Of a DNA stretch of 64,000 bases, positions 21,501 to 33,245 are shown in pieces. The notes below the pieces were generated by a model. The model saw only the letters and a program-made list of their open reading frames with translations. It did not search any database and was not told the origin of the DNA. A program made the translations under genes and the position numbers. The stretch's first letter is position 1. Every line of letters begins with the position of its first letter. The stretch lies in the NCBI GenBank assembly GCA_026122225.1, contig JANEZZ010002068.1:372001-436000 (forward strand), in the 5' to 3' direction. The DNA is from Heloderma charlesbogerti. Its lineage: Eukaryota; Chordata; Lepidosauria; Squamata; Helodermatidae.

Positions 21501-22880
21501 GGGTAAAAAGGAGGAACCTGGGAACTACAGACCAGTCAGTCTGACATCAATCCCTGGGAAAATTCTGGAGCAGATCATAAAGCAATCCATCTGGAAGCAC
21601 CTTGACAACAATGCTGTGATTACTCGAAGCCAACATGGATTTGTCAAAAACAAGTCCTGCCAGACAAATCTGATCGCATTTTTTGATCAAGTCACCTCCG
21701 TCGCGGACCGTGGGAATGCTGTAGACATCATATACCTTGACTTCAGCAAAGCTTTTGACAAAGTGCCCCATGATATCCTGATGAGCAAACTAGCTCAAAG
21801 TGGGCTAGATGAAACAACGATCTGGTGGATCCACAGTTGGCTACAGAATGGGACTCAACGAGTGCTTATCAGTGGGACCTTCTCAAACTGGGGAGAGGGA
21901 ACGAGTGGGGTACTGCAGGGCTCAGTCCTGGGCCCAGTGCTCTTCAACATTTTTATGAATGACTTGGAGGAGGAGGTGCAGGGAATGCTGATCACATTTG
22001 CAGATGACACCAAATTGGGTGGTTTAGCTAATACTTTGGAAGACAGAAACAAAATTCAAAGTGATGTGGATAGACTGGAGTGCTGGGCAGAAAGCAACAG
22101 AATGACATTGAATAGGGATAAATGCCAAGTTCTGCACCTAGGAAAAAGAAACCAAATGCACAGTTACAAGATGGGGGATACGTGGCTCAACCACACTACA
22201 AGCGAGAAGGATCTTGGAATTGTTGTCGATCACAAGCTGAATATGAGCCAACAATGTGATGTGGCTGCAAAAAAGGCCAATGCTCTTTTGGGCTGCATTC
22301 ATAGAAGCATCGCTTCCAAATCCCAGGAAGTCCTAGTTCCCCTCTACTCAGCACTGGTTAGGCCTCATCTGGAGTACTGTGTCCAGTTCTGGGCACCACA
22401 CTTTAAGAAGGATGCAGACAAACTGGAGAGGGTTCAGAGGAGGGCAACAAAGATGATCAGGGGACTGGAAACAAAGCCCTATGAAGAGAGACTGAAAGAA
22501 CTGGGCCTGTTTAGCCTTGAGAAGAGAAGGCTGAGGGGAGATATGATAGCACTCTTCAAGTACTTGAAAGGTTGTCACAGAGAAGAAGGCCAGGATCTCT
22601 TCTTGATCATCCCAGAGTGCAGGACACGGAATAATGGGCTCAAGTTACAGGAAGCCAGATTCCGGCTGAACATCAGGAAAAACGTCCTGACTGTAAGAGC
22701 AATACGACAATGGAACCAATTACCTGGGGAGGTGGCGGGCTTTCCTACACTGGAGGCATCAAGACGAGGCTGGACAGCCACCTGTCAGGGATGCTCTGAC
22801 TTGGATTCCTGCATTGAGCAGGGGGTTGGACTCGATGGCCTTGTAGGCCCCTTCCAACCCTACTATTCTATGATTCTGTA
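18520..22880 (+). mobile_element. CR1 LINE (type 2), near full length
   Basis: About 4.4 kb in STK11 intron 4, in the same direction as the gene. In order it has a GC-rich 5'UTR, ORF1, ORF2 and a short 3'UTR ending in CTACTATTCTATGATTCTG. This lineage also gave the fragments at 7956, 24084, 48250, 48750 and 55975. ORF1 is uninterrupted and ORF2 has one early frameshift, so this is the best preserved element in the window. The 5' boundary is approximate because no target-site duplication was seen. Confidence 0.9.
18867..19892 (+). CDS. CR1 ORF1 protein (zinc-finger and esterase-like)
   Basis: A 341-residue open frame. Near the N-terminus, Cys12, Cys15, Cys30 and Cys33 form a CxxC-x14-CxxC zinc-binding pattern. 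It is followed by a leucine-rich, probably coiled-coil stretch (about 35-75) and a charged linker. From residue 174 it has an SGNH/GDSL-hydrolase fold: VVVVGDSLLRG (Ser181), GTND (233-236) and DGLHLT with Asp316 and His319, which complete a Ser-Asp-His set. CR1 ORF1 proteins of this type bind element RNA and carry an esterase domain of uncertain role. ORF2 lies just downstream. Confidence 0.9.
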   Translation: MEGQDSPVVVTCKVCAMFVFLPENNMAYTCNKCKLITLLEEKVSGLERRLSTLRGIREHEEFLDRMGELQQQGADQKLEEQQQDEAVGNAEVKKNGIEDTPWKRVTVRRRRTRRHSAPVEAVELWNRFQVLAEETGGQPAEEESQGNLHESEQEAEGQSNRGDETQAYKKKKRRVVVVGDSLLRGIETQVCREDPWTRQVCCLPGGQIRDVTERLPALIKPTDRYPFLLIRVGTNDTAKRSYEEITSDFEALGRKLKNFGAQIVFSSILPVVRRGTERERKILRVNDWLRRWCRRERFGFWDHGLYFLEDGLLARDGLHLTKDGKNVFGHSMKNFIRRALN

Positions 22881-22881
22881 A
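19916..22881 (+). pseudogene. CR1 ORF2 (endonuclease-reverse transcriptase), one frameshift
   Basis: The first part (19916-20131) encodes LRCLHTNAQSMGNKQNKL, the start of the APE-type endonuclease, and runs into a stop near 20129. Comparison with the ETWW motif that follows suggests loss of one base near 20126-20129. From 20125 the new frame reads TETWWDDSHDWN and stays open to the end. From the methionine at 20188 it has 897 residues. Visible motifs are MGDFNFPD and GESDHVVLEF (endonuclease), YRPVSLTSIPGKILE, DFSKAFDKVPHDIL, LQGSVLGPVLFNIF and the RT catalytic FADD with Asp606 and Asp607. The C-terminal part includes [14 protein letters not shown]. Confidence 0.92.
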
Positions 22882-22966
22882 GGCAACAAAAAGAAGAGCG
22901 GACATCATAATAAATCAAGATTGCTAAAGAAATAAAGGGATTCACTCATTATGATTCTTAAGGCGG

Positions 22967-23090
22967 AATCCTATGCATGTTTAGACATAAAAAAGTCCTA
23001 CAACTCCCAGCATCCCCCCAGACTGGCTGGGGGGCAGCTGGGAGTTGTAGGACTTTTCTCTGTCTAAACACGCATAGGGTTGTGCCCTAA
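22967..23090. mobile_element. Foldback MITE family F2, copy 3
   Basis: CTATGCATGTTTAGACATAA on the left pairs with TCTGTCTAAACACGCATAGG on the right. The centre is CCCAGCATCCCCCCAGACTGG. Ends are TTAAGGC and GCCCTAA. It lies just downstream of the long CR1. Confidence 0.85.
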
Positions 23091-23544
23091 GTAGGAGCTC
23101 AGTACTGAATGACAGTAAAAATACGAGTTATACAACTTCTGAAAGGAGCGTGTGCAAGAGTGCGTCCTTTTGCGGGTGTGTGTGTATTAATTGGAGAAAA
23201 TATAGGCAACCGCACTTGGTTGGGATTTTATCAGAAGTTTGAAGAGCTTTCCCGTAGGAAATAAATGGAAGCCATGGTGCCATAACATCTTTCTTCGGGT
23301 TACGATTCCTCACTCGCTGCACTTGCTGAGTAAGTTTATACGTATTCATAGTCTCCCAAATGTTATCAATCGTCTGCTCTTTAGTTGACTGCTTTGGAGA
23401 CTCCCAGTTACGTGCTATACATGACTTTGCAGCTGTATACAATTGCTCAAGAAGGTCTTTACGAAAGGGTCGGGATCAGTAGGTTCCAAAAGATGCAGCA
23501 GCATTGCTTTAGGGGCTACGAGTGGTCTAACGTGAAGAAATACG
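23091..23544. other. Intronic stretch without recognised gene
   Basis: Nothing recognised. The open frames on both strands show no family motifs. Confidence 0.4.
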
Positions 23545-23690
23545 AGCAAGAGAGTGCTGTTGCGCTCAAGTCCTGCTTGTGGGCTTCCCCTTGGAGCCGC
23601 TGGCTGGCTGCTGTGCGTACAGGATGCTATACTACATAGGCCTTTGGTCTCTGATCCAGCAAGGCTGTCAGAGTGCATGGTGCTCGTTAG
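23545..23690 (+). mobile_element. CR1 LINE 3' fragment (type 1)
   Basis: GTGCTGTTGCGCTCAAGTCC, GCTTGTGGGCTTCC and CCTTTGGTCTCTGATCCAGC match the last part of the type 1 3'UTR. Confidence 0.75.
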
Positions 23691-24083
23691 CTCCAACAGT
23701 GCTGGTGTCCTAGCAAGCTGCCCGCCCACCCTGCTAGCACAACGTTTCTAGTTTGGCTCCAGGCTAGTTCCTCTCCCATGTGGGCACCCGGCCATTCGTA
23801 CTGCGTCCAGCAACTTGGGCCTAAAGTTCTTCAGAGACCTCTGTTCCCAGGTCATCGGATGGGGGCTCCTTTCATTCCTTGCTACATACGTACATGTGTG
23901 TGTAAACCCAGCTGACGGACCGAGCTGGAATGAGCCAAGGAGGGAATTGCATGAAACAACAGAAAGAAGTTGGCTGTGTCCCCTTTGCCGAAGCCCCTTT
24001 CTGTCAGCTTCCAGACCCAGAACCCAACAGGGCTGGCTTGCAGGAGGCTGACTGCTGCTTCTTGAATGGGCGTCCACATCATA

Positions 24084-24530
24084 GCTTCACAGAATAGTAG
24101 GGTTGGAAGGGGTCTGTAAGGCCATCTACCCCCTACTCAACGCAGGGATCCTAGTCAAAGCATCCACAACAGATGACTGTCCAGCCTCATCTTGAATGCC
24201 TTCCAGTGTGGGAGAGCCCACCACCTCCCTAGGGAATGGGTTCCATTGTCGTATTGCTCTAACTGTCAGGACGTTTTTCCTGATGTTCAGCCGGAATCTG
24301 GCTTCCTGCCACTTGAGCCCATTCTTCCGTGTCCTGCATTCTGGGATGATCGAGAAGAGATCCTGGCCTTCCTGTCTGTGACAACCTTTCAAGTCCTTGA
24401 AGAGCGCTATCATATCTCCCCTCAGTCTTCTCTTCTCAAGGCTAAACAGGCCCAGCTCTTTCAGTCTCTCTTCATAGGGCTTTGTTTCCAGTCCCCTGAT
24501 CATCTTTGTTGCCCTCCTCTGAACCCTCTC
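24084..24530 (-). mobile_element. CR1 LINE (type 2), reversed 3' end
   Basis: The left edge AGAATAGTAGGGTTGGAAGG is the reversed 3' end. On the minus strand the coding remnant reads [20 protein letters not shown], then [12 protein letters not shown]. It lies in intron 4, opposite in direction to the long copy. Confidence 0.9.
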
Positions 24531-24618
24531 CTGGGGGGTGGGGGTGTTGCTTTGCAGCGTTCTTGGCTGTCGGGTAGGGTGGAAGCCAGATTTTTGTTCC
24601 TTCGATCCATACACTGCA

Positions 24619-25915
<1,297 letters not shown>

Positions 25916-25959
25916 TGAATATCGGAGAAGTATCGATGGATGGGTAGACTTTCTGAACA

Positions 25960-26090
25960 GCCTTCCTCAGCCCAGCACTTCGCATGTGCTTCGGACTGCA
26001 ACTCCCACCATCCTCAGTTATTGGCCCTTCTGGCTGAGGTTGATGGGAGTTGGAGCCCCAAACACATTGGGAAAAGTTGCTTCAGGCTTT
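25960..26090. mobile_element. hAT-like foldback element F1
   Basis: Left ACTGCAACTCCCACCATCCT and right TTGATGGGAGTTGGAGCCCC are inverted arms. Outer parts CCTTCCTCAGCCC and GGGAAAAGTTGC mirror each other loosely. Confidence 0.7.
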
Positions 26091-27582
26091 TGAATGCTCT
26101 CAATCTCTAACTTGACTTTCCAAAAGATGGCTAAGCCTGAAGTAAAAGGAATTCGGGGGTGGGGGTGTCTTTTTATCCCACCTTTTGGCCCAGAGGTTCT
26201 CTCCAACAACATAATAAGACAGTCCTAAAGAATGGAATGAAATGAAAGGCACAACTGAAAGCACAAGCAAAACTAGGTGATCCAAGTCCAGCTTTTGCAT
26301 ATCCAGATACCTGCCAAAACAGATATGCTAGTAGGTAAGGAGTGAGGGGGCCACGTGTGCCTTTCTTGGAACTTCGGGACCATGAATGAAAAGGCCCAAA
26401 GGTTAACACGGTAAGTCTTGTAGTTTTCCTTGCGAAAAAGCACCTTTTGTTGCCATTCTCCCCCACACACACACTCACTCACTGTCTCTGTCTCTGCCGC
26501 TGTCTTGCTATCTCTATCTTTATCTTGCTATCTCTATTGCCATTGCTTTCTCATTATCTCTCTTTCGCTGTCTCTATCCCCCCCCCCCTCCCATACACAC
26601 ACAGTACCATAGTGTTTCCCCTACAACCTTTCCTTGATGTCTGTAGTCCCAGGGCAACTGGCAGTGCTCAGGTTGAACAAACAAGCAATAATATTGAAGC
26701 ACCTTGAGGACTAGCTGCTAGGGATGCTTAGCAGTGTGCAGCTGACTCCACAGCTGCTTGGGAGCCTTCAGGAGCTATCTGGCTGGCTGTTTTCAGCAAC
26801 AGCATCCTGTACTGGATGGGCCCATGTCTGGCCCAGCCGGCCATCCCTGAGAGATACGGGTCTCTTTCCATGCAGTTCGGCAATGACAAGCCTACTTTTC
26901 CTCCTCATAAACATGGACATGTTCTGCTTCTAATCAGCTCTGTTCTTAGGGAGGAGGCTTCTTTTTTTAAAGAACGAAACTGCAAAGGAAAATGGCTTAG
27001 AAGTGGCATCAAGATTCGAGAGTCGGGGTGTGTGTGTGTGTGTGTGTGTGTGTAAATACTGAGCAAGAATGTTTTGAAGCTGGGATCCCAACGGGAGCCT
27101 TTTACGTAAGGGAAAGACACAGGCTGGAAATGATGGTGCTCTGAGGACATGGCTCCCTTTTTCTGGACTCTGCTCCTGTTGCTTGGGACGCAAGCTGGAC
27201 TGCTAATAGGTCCGGTCTTCTGTGGCATTAGAAATGCTTCAATTGACATTAAAACACATCCGGTCCACAAACCTGCATCTGCTGGCAGGGATTATTTCTA
27301 GGGCTAGTTTTAGGTGGATTTGTGGGAGGGAGGTGGAGGAGACTTTAAAATAGTCCCCTCCTCAGCACAACACACTTCAAAGCATCGTATGGAGAGCGAG
27401 CCCTGAAACCACCGTGCGATGTCCTCTGGGTGGGCGGGGAGGGGGGGAGAAAAGCAGTTACAACACAGACACGAGTCTTGTGATGTTGGGGTCCTGCTGT
27501 GTTTGGGAGGAGTCTTGTCCAGAGATCATCCCTGGCTAAACTTGGCACGGCGGGGCTACGGAAGGCAGGTGGGAATGCTGGG
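26091..27582. other. Intron 6, simple-sequence-rich stretch
   Basis: CA- and CT-rich tracts at about 26460-26602 and a clean (GT)n at about 27026-27052. A weak CR1 type 1 trace lies near 26770-26825. No gene was seen. Confidence 0.5.
27026..27052. repeat. (GT)n microsatellite
   Basis: About thirteen GT units after GAGTCGGG. Confidence 0.9.
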
Positions 27583-27775
27583 AAGGGCCATGGCTCAGTG
27601 GAAGGGCCCCTCTTTGCGTGCAAAACATCCCTGCTTTCTCCAGACAGAGCTAGGAAAGAATCAAGCCCGGAACCCTGGAGAGCCACTGCTGCCAGTCAGT
27701 GTTGACAGTACTGGGCCAGATGGACCCAGGGTCTGGCTGAGTAGAAGGCAGCTTCCGATGTTCCTGTGGAAGGGC
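27583..27775 (+). mobile_element. tRNA-derived SINE S1, nearly complete
   Basis: Head GGGCCATGGCTCAGTGGAAG; middle AACCCTGGAGAGCCACTGCT and GCCAGTCAGTGTTGACAGTA; tail GATGGACCCAGGGTCTGGCT then GGCAGCTTCCGATGTTCC. The tail resembles the 3' end of CR1 type 1. Confidence 0.85.
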
Positions 27776-27806
27776 CCAGACCATGTTTGGACAGTCGAGC
27801 TTAGAA

Positions 27807-28010
27807 CAGGGGTGTAGAACCGGAGGTCCAGTCCAGCCCTTTGGAGTTCCCCCAATGGCTAAGCCCCCTTCTCCCCAGCCCCTGGTTGCTTGGTGGTTTC
27901 TCAGGTTTCCTGCTATTTCTGCCCCATCCTGTGAGGTCGAAACGCCTCTCCTGAGGCTTTAGGGCTGGTGAGAAGAGCTTTAAGTGAAAATGGGCCGGTG
28001 TTTTGGGCCC
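27807..28010 (+). mobile_element. hAT-like element with CAGGGGT end (family H)
   Basis: It begins CAGGGGTGTAGAACCGGAGG and continues with CCTTTGGAGTTCCCCC and GAAACGCCTCTCCTGAGGC. Related sequence lies at about 45375-45610. No transposase is visible. Confidence 0.55.
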
Positions 28011-28257
28011 TGAGAGCTTCTCTGAAATGGAATTGGAAAGATGCAAGGGCAGGATGTCTTTGGGGAGCAGCAGTGTGGATGTCAGATTCCCAGGGGTGGC
28101 CGAGGTTTCCTGGCTCTCTCTCGGCCACAGCAAGCGCTAGAAACCTGGCGGCTCTCCCCCCCCCCCCCGTGAATCCGAAAGCTGGTGCGACGATCGAAGC
28201 TGCGCAAGCAGGGAACGTCCAGGACGCCAGTACTGCTCGTAGTTAGGCATCAAAGAA

Positions 28258-28334
28258 CAGCTGGGTCCTGCCAGATGTGTTGGACCCTGACTCCCATTGC
28301 TCCCAGCCAGCTGTGGCTGCTGGGAGTTGTACAC
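28258..28334. mobile_element. hAT-like foldback element F1
   Basis: CCAGATGTGTTGGACCCTGA and CTGGGAGTTGTACACCC form imperfect arms around CCCAGCCAGCTGTGGCTG. Confidence 0.65.
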
Positions 28335-31289
28335 CCTTGCGTGCGGCCTATCAAGGAAACTGTGGCTGTGTCAGCCGGGCTGCGCTTCCTCCGGGGTTCC
28401 TGCAGGTGGCGCTGCATGTCCAAGGTATTGGTGCCTTTCAGACCTGAGAATCCACATTTTTGCATTTCCAGCAGGCCTCGCTAGGAGTCCTTTGGTTCCT
28501 CCCCCTGTAACGTGCCTTACGAACAGCCCCTCCTTCCCGTTAGAGCCATCTGCAGCGCCGTTTTCATTCCTCCATTGCCAGGTTTCCTTTCTGCTTTGGA
28601 GAAGACTCCATATCCCCCAGGGACTGTTGCATCAAGACATACCTGGACCACTTCTCTGGGCTAGCTGGCGTCAGCTTCTCTCTCAACAGGCGTTGCTATA
28701 TCTTTAAGCTTTCTGTCTTGCCTTGTCCAACGGGCGTGTGAAAATGCAGGCTTGCGTGGGACCCTGCCCTCCCGGGCTCTGGAGAGAGCAAAGCCCTGCC
28801 GAAACGTTGGATTAAAACAGCCCCATGGCCAGCTGTGCTTTTCCCTCTCCATTAAAAAGCCAGCACAGGCAGGACGGATTTTCCATGCTTCCAGGAGAGG
28901 CTTTGCCTCGAGCTTTGGGCGAGGCTTTTCGGCAAGTCGGTTCCCACTGTTGGAGAGTTCAGTGTAATTGGGAGGGATCACCTCTTGCAAGGCCAAACGT
29001 CAAAGTCTTGACATCACCCTGGGCATAATGCAGCAGCTACAGGACTTCTCTTCCCCTGCCCCGCCTTGCAAGGATGACCACCAGCTAAGCAGACTGCCAT
29101 GAAAAACCAAGTTCATTAAATGTTATTTAATAGCCAGACCTTTCCCCCAGGAGCTCAAGGTAGTATAATGATTCTCTCCCTCTTTTTCCCCCACTTTCTC
29201 CTCAAACTGCCCTATGAGGCAGGCTAGCCTTGTGAGATTAGTGCAAGGTGCTTCACAGCCGCATGTGGGATCTTCTCAGGCTTTTTCTATTTGCAAATAT
29301 AACAGACTGGCAGACTGCAAAAGAGAAAAGGATGAACATGTCATAAAACGTATCCTTACACAATAATCATTTACATCACCCTTAATAATGAAAAAAAAGG
29401 AAAAGAGAGGAAAAGAACCACCTAACGCTTCCATTTCCAAAATATACATTGATACAAGCGGCCATACGAGGTTGGTGGCTCTAGGAGATGTGTTCGAATG
29501 TAGCAAAAGAAGTAAGATCTTCTGCCTGTTGAATAATAGGCATTGGATGTTCATCCTTCCAAGGCCCAGTCTTGGCATCCTGACCATGCGGCCTCTTGTG
29601 AGCTTGAAGCCCCGCCCACCGAGGCTTTAGGAGCAGTCCCGCTGCTTTTCTGTGAGTCACTGCTCCGACTTGGGCTCCAGCGAAGGTGGTGGGTAAATGT
29701 TGCCCTCTGTTTGGACCATTCAGTCACAGCTGAATTACTCACCCGGTGGGGGTGCCTCTTGCGTTACCTCTGCATGACTCACAGCTCTCTGCCTCATTGC
29801 AGTCAGGAGGTATCTCTCTTCCCCCCCCCCTTCGGATCAGTAACTTGTGCAGATACGCAGGGCCGGGCTGCTCCAAAGGGTTGGGCGATTCGTGTTCTCT
29901 CTTTTCTGCCCTTCCCACGTAGGCTTAAAAAGTTAACCCTGAACAGCTGCTTCCCTGTCCTTCTGGGGAGACGCCCCCAACGCCAGCCCTAAGCCCAGGT
30001 CTGGAGCAGGGGCGGGTGCTGGTCTGCGCTTCTGTCGTACCGCCAAGACTGCAGGTTCACTTTTCACCCTGTGAGGAGGGGAGGAAGATGGGAAAAGGAG
30101 AACACCCGTTTCCTCTCGGTGTGCATGTTTTGTCGCAAGCCTCCCTGTTCCTTTTAGCAGTGGAAGCCACGGCTGGCAGGTTTCTGCACGCTTGCCCCAT
30201 ACAGCGGGGGGCTGCTGCTGTGCGCCAGGTTGCTGTCTTGTCTGCTGCGGCGCTTGGCTCCTGGCCCGCTTCCCTTCTGCTCCACGCCCCCACCTCTGAG
30301 CGCCCGGGTGGACCTCCCTGTCTCGGCTAGCTGGAGGAGAGCAGAGAAGCCGCAGTTGGACTTTGAGAGCGTTTCTCCCTCCCAAAGCCCCTTGGGCAAA
30401 CTGCAGTAATGAAAGGTGTGCCGAGCAGAGATCAAAGTGCACTCCCTGGCCAGATGGATGTGTGGGAAGTGACTGCCACGGCACACCAGCACGGGCAGTG
30501 CCTGGCCCCGTTTTTTTCTGCCCTGTGCATTCAGGACCTGGTCAGTTGGCTGGCTGAATTACTGCTGAATCTAGGAGTTATGCTTGGTTTGAAACCATTC
30601 ATTCCTTAGAAAACGGCCAGAGAACGACGTTTGTTCTCGAAGAACAAAGCCCAAGCCGCTGTCTTCTAGAACGCCCTTGTCCCTTCCAGAAGCCACACAG
30701 GACAGACCCTTTTCTGGATGTGGCAAATGCAGTGGACTGGCCCTTGTGACCTGTGATTATTTTTTTTGCTTTGTGCTCCCCTTCCGAAACATGGAGGCTC
30801 CTTCCCTGTGTTCCTTTTCAGAGATGCTCATGCGTTGCCAGAGGAAAAGCTCAAGTCAGAGAGGCAGGGGCGGCGAATTCTGGGAAAAGCTTGCAGGGCA
30901 GGCAGCATTTGCTCCTAAATGAGGTGGGCAAGGGGGTGGGGGGGGTGAGAGAGAGAAAGAGCAGCTGAGACAAAGCTGACTCAATTTCGGTTGGCCACCC
31001 TCAATTGCCAGTGAATGGACCCAGCTTTGCACAGGTTGGAATAGCCCTTTGTTTGATACAGCAAAGCCTTCGAGCAGAGTTATGCACCTGTCAGAGTTGG
31101 AGCTATTGTGCCTGCCCCAGCTGAGTGAAGCCAGGCTGGCTAGTACCCCTAGGCACGGATCCTGCCATGGGGCACCCCTGTGGCCCCCTGAGGGAGGGGT
31201 CTGCCCACCTCATCCCCCTGTGGGGAGGTGTCCCACAGCAAGTATAAGGGAGAGGGCAGGCCTCTAACTCTCTCCTCAGCCTTCTGATC
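28335..31289. other. Intron 6, long stretch without recognised gene
   Basis: No exon was recognised in either strand. A weak MIR-like trace near 29175-29260 and homopolymer runs are all that stand out. Several open frames of 70-180 codons overlap on both strands without motifs, as expected in GC-rich sequence. Confidence 0.5.
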
Positions 31290-31340
31290 TCCCCTGGTGG
31301 TTAGAGCATTGGACTTGGACTTGGGAGATCCGAGTTCTTA
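31290..31340 (+). mobile_element. MIR-like SINE, tRNA-derived head
   Basis: CCCTGGTGGTTAGAGCATTG has an A-box-like motif and GGGAGATCCGAGTTC the start of a B-box-like motif. The SINE continues after a reversed L2 insertion. Confidence 0.7.
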
Positions 31341-31630
31341 TTTATTTATTTACAATATTTATATACCATTCCATATCAGAAGATTTCAGACTGGTGATCA
31401 ACAGGTTAAAAGAATAAAACACCAGGTTAAAAGAGTTAAAACTTTTTTTAAAAGACAAATCCCAACAGGGCCGAATTTAATAAGCCATGGCTTGTCAGGC
31501 AAGGAAGGCCTCTCGAAAGTACAGCGTCTTCAGGAGGTGCCGGAAGGAACACAACGTTGGCGCCTGCCTGACCTCCAAAGGCAGGGAGTTCAACAGGAAG
31601 GGGGCCACCACGCTGAAGGTCCTCACTCGG
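31341..31630 (-). mobile_element. L2-like LINE, reversed, nested in the SINE
   Basis: The minus strand reads VRTFSVVAPFLLNSLPLEV, then APTLCSFRHLLKTLYFREAF, the end of an L2-type ORF2. The left edge is an AT-rich tail (TTATTTATTTATTTACAATA). Confidence 0.75.
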
Positions 31631-31800
31631 CCATGAAGTTCACCGGGTGACTTAGCCTGACTCTTCGCCTGACCCACCTCGCAGGGTTGTTGTAAGGATG
31701 AAATGGAGAGGAGGAGAGGGATCACATATTCTGCCTTTGATTCCCCGCCAGAGGGGACAAAGGCAGGATATAAATGTAATGCTTGATGGAAGCAAATATA
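31631..31800 (+). mobile_element. MIR-like SINE, body and L2-type tail
   Basis: GAAGTTCACCGGGTGACTTA, CTCGCAGGGTTGTTGTAAGG and AAAGGCAGGATATAAATG give the core and tail of a CORE/MIR-type SINE. It is the right part of the copy that begins at 31290. Confidence 0.75.
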
Positions 31801-32344
31801 AAGAAATAAAAACAAGTATGAATGTAAATAAAAATGAACGTAAATGAAAACTACAGCTCTACCAATTAAAAAATGGATATAATAAAAGCAATTATCAATA
31901 TGCGGCTGAATTGTACTTTTAAGTTAGAAGAGGAGGAACAAATTATAAGGATAATAACCAAAGATGGAAGTGAGTGTGCGTGTGTCTGCACACACACATG
32001 ATAGCCAAGCACAAAGGTTTTTTGTTGTTGTTTGGAGACAGGCTGAAACACAGAAAGCTTTTGATCTGGGGACAGCTTGCGCGTGCTCATATTTCAGATG
32101 TGACCCAAAAGGGTCAGTGGATCAGGAAGAACAAAGCCTTGGGACTTCCTGGCTCCATTGCTCCCCCCCCCCAATTTCCAGATGTCCAAACCTATCCTTG
32201 GGGAGAAGCTCTAGTTTAAAATGTGAGCGGAGAGCTCCTTAAGCACAGCCCCTTCTGCTCCCCGCCCACACACTACGTATGTGAGATCCTTTCCAAACTT
32301 TGAATGTGTGTTTTGTGGAATTGTATCCAGAACTCTGTGCATGA
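31801..32344. other. Intron 6, AT-rich stretch without recognised gene
   Basis: A-rich sequence follows the SINE tail, with short CA runs. Nothing coding was seen. Confidence 0.45.
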
Positions 32345-32458
32345 AGGGTGGAATTCCTATGCATGTTTAGACAGGAAAAAGGTCCTACAGCTCCCAGCTT
32401 TCCCCAGCATTTAGACATATTTTTTTCTGTCTAAACATGTGTAGGATTGTGCTCTAAA
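32345..32458. mobile_element. Foldback MITE family F2, copy 4
   Basis: CCTATGCATGTTTAGACAGG on the left and TTCTGTCTAAACATGTGTAG on the right are inverted arms around CCCAGCTTTCCCCAGCAT. It is the most worn copy and ends about 130 bp before exon 7. Confidence 0.8.
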
Positions 32459-32590
32459 TCCCTCAAGCTTTGGAGATGACCTACTACCTCACTCTTTCTT
32501 GCATGTTATACTTCATGGGAGCGATTGGGGAAGGGTCTGGCTGTGGTTTAGTCCCTAAGTTATATGCCGCTCCCCTTTCTTTCCTTCCAG

Positions 32591-32648
32591 GAATGCTTGA
32601 ATATGACCCAGCCAAGAGATTTTCAATACAACAGATACGACATCACAA
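32591..32648 (+). CDS. STK11: STK11 (LKB1) exon 7
   Basis: The 58-bp exon encodes GMLEYDPAKRFSIQQIRHH, the end of the kinase C-lobe, with RFS as the usual arginine of subdomain XI. The last codon is split, AA here and C in exon 8, giving Asn where human LKB1 has Ser307. The acceptor is TTCCTTCCAG and the donor GTGAGT at 32649. Length and phase equal the human exon. Confidence 0.96.
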
Positions 32649-32969
32649 GTGAGTGCTTGTTTCTTGGTTTCGTTCGTTTGTGTTTATGACTAAGTGCGTG
32701 TGTTAATTCCTCCTTTCTTGCTTACTGGGAGGGAGCAAAGGACATGGGCGCCGAGTAAGCCTATTTTTGTTTTTAAATGTGAGTCCCATGCCGTTTCGCT
32801 TCTGAAAGCCTTTGGGGCGCCTTCCAGGTCCTGCTCAATCGATAATGGAGGCGGTGAGGTCAGCTAACATCTCGCCCATAAGCAGAAGAAAAAGTCGCAT
32901 TATCGTAATCAAAGCCACAGTGGCCGCGGAGTTTCCCAGCAGTCCTAGCAGGGTCAGAACTCTGTATCC

Positions 32970-33090
32970 CAGGGCTGCAAAACTTTGGGCTACAACTCTC
33001 GGCATTCCTGACTGTTGACCATGTTGGCCATGGGGCTTATGGGAGCTGAAGTCCAAAATGTATGGAGGGCACAAGGTCGGGGAAGTCTGG
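32970..33090. mobile_element. hAT-like foldback element F1
   Basis: ACTTTGGGCTACAACTCTCG and GGAGCTGAAGTCCAAAATGT are inverted arms. The right end GGAGGGCACAAGGTCGGGG is the family terminus. Confidence 0.7.
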
Positions 33091-33139
33091 CTTCCTGGCA
33101 GCAGGCCTCGAGCAAATGTCTTCCCCATCGCCTTGGCGC

Positions 33140-33245
33140 CTGGCCCTGCTTCCATTCTTAAGCTGGAGATGCCAGGGACTGAACCAGCTGGGACCTTCTG
33201 TATGCAAAGCGCATGCTTTCCCCCCGCCCGATGGCCGTCCCCAGG
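33140..33245 (-). mobile_element. tRNA-derived SINE S1, reversed head
   Basis: GAGATGCCAGGGACTGAACC and GCAAAGCGCATGCTTT are the reversed B-box and A-box portions of S1. Confidence 0.7.

Noticed and set aside
32812..33018. Open frame just after exon 7 as extra coding sequence
   Set aside because: It lies beyond a good donor at 32649, has no LKB1 similarity and runs into an F1 repeat.
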